Source: Candidatus Sumerlaeota bacterium
Lineage (GTDB): Bacteria; CG03; SLGR01
Direction of reading: 5' to 3'
DNA length: 6,610 nt
Assembly (NCBI GenBank): GCA_007136585.1
Contig: SLGR01000022.1
Span: 1-6,610 of the forward strand
Both the position numbers and the translations under genes were made by a program. Positions within the stretch are counted from its first letter, which is position 1. Each line of letters starts with the position of its first letter. The notes under the pieces were generated by a model that was not told the origin of the DNA, did no database searches, and worked only from the letters and a program-made list of their open reading frames with translations. This document shows, one piece after another, positions 6,070 to 6,610 of this stretch.

Positions 6070-6610
6070 TCAGCCCCTTAAGGCCGTTCGTATCTGTTTT
6101 AGTGCTTCATCCGGATTTTCGGCACGGGAGATATATGAACCCGCCACTACCTCATCTGCTCCGGCTTTCACGCACTCAGTTGCCGTAACCGGGTTTATTC
6201 CTCCGTCTACAGATATCCGGAATCCGTAATTACGGGTTTCCCTTATCCGGTAGAGCTCGGATATTCTATCAAGAGATTCAGGTATGAACTCCTGCCCGCC
6301 AAATCCTGCAAAAACACTCATCACCAGCACGGATTCCGAAAACTCAAGATACGGCTCCAGACGGGAAACCGGGATATCAGGATTAAGGGAAACTCCGGTG
6401 CGGTTCATCCTGAGTATGGAGCTATTACCGGAGTTTAGAGTCTCTACGTGGAGAGTAACGGTATCCGAACCTGACTCAAAAAACCTTTCAATGAACCGCT
6501 CGGGGTTTTCAATCATCAGATGTGTATGAATAGGAACGGAGGTTACGGAACTTACCGCTTTAACTATATCGGGTCCAAAAGATATATTATCAACAAAATG
6601 CCCGTCCATA
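6070..6610 (-). CDS. rpe: Ribulose-phosphate 3-epimerase (5' partial)
   Basis: Rpe interconverts ribulose 5-phosphate and xylulose 5-phosphate in the pentose phosphate pathway or Calvin cycle, in the cytoplasm. About 180 residues are present. The visible N-terminus, MDGHFV, is the internal active-site motif usually about 35 residues into the protein, so the true start lies outside the window and this Met is not the initiator. The catalytic or metal-site Asp in MDGHF, His in THLMIENP, and second Asp in SVDGGINP are all seen, as are the phosphate-binding GFGGQEFIP and VAGSYI segments of the TIM barrel. Two small departures are THLMI where DVHLMI is usual and SVFAGFGGQ in place of the usual PGFGGQ. 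All key residues in view are kept, so activity is expected. A related hexulose-phosphate epimerase such as AlsE is a less likely alternative. smpB follows after 13 nt. Confidence 0.94.
   Translation of the reverse strand, partial: MDGHFVDNISFGPDIVKAVSSVTSVPIHTHLMIENPERFIERFFESGSDTVTLHVETLNSGNSSILRMNRTGVSLNPDIPVSRLEPYLEFSESVLVMSVFAGFGGQEFIPESLDRISELYRIRETRNYGFRISVDGGINPVTATECVKAGADEVVAGSYISRAENPDEALKQIRTALRG

Noticed and set aside
6070-6609. Treating the ATG at 6607-6609 as the start of rpe
   Set aside because: The Met belongs to the internal VMDGHF active-site motif; about 35 residues of the barrel, including the first strand, must lie beyond the window.

Overview
The window is a compact stretch of bacterial housekeeping genes, all on the minus strand. 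It reads rpe (5' end outside the window) – smpB – 262-nt gap – polA – coaE – rho – a membrane-anchored 5'-nucleotidase-family gene (3' end outside the window). Base composition looks close to balanced in the genes and clearly AT-rich in the smpB–polA gap. AGG arginine and ATA isoleucine codons are common, and three genes (smpB, coaE and the longest polA reading) begin with GTG. The proteins are plainly bacterial. A polA–coaE–rho run, a PolA without intact proofreading motifs and a short 420-residue Rho without inserts would fit several deep-branching or candidate phyla, but I cannot name the lineage from this sequence alone.

Region by region, reading with transcription from right to left: 6070-6610 holds most of ribulose-phosphate 3-epimerase. 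SmpB, the tmRNA partner in ribosome rescue, follows after only 13 nt. A non-coding stretch (5351-5612) comes next, with several inverted repeats and a 14-nt direct repeat; it probably holds the smpB 3' end and the polA promoter. The following three genes are translationally linked. polA overlaps coaE by 7 nt (GTG inside GTGCTGA), and coaE overlaps rho by 20 nt, with a perfect AGGAGG for rho lying inside coaE. After 68 nt without a visible terminator comes a UshA/5'-nucleotidase-type metallophosphoesterase with an N-terminal membrane anchor.

The genes serve separate core functions: pentose phosphate metabolism, ribosome rescue, DNA repair and Okazaki fragment processing, the last step of coenzyme A synthesis, transcription termination, and extracytoplasmic nucleotide or phosphate salvage. 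I see no mobile element, CRISPR array, tRNA, rRNA, tmRNA or defence system. I do not think the window holds a new system. The points most worth checking are a Glu-to-Asp change at the polymerase steric gate, the repeats around the polA start, and small departures from consensus in Rpe and SmpB.
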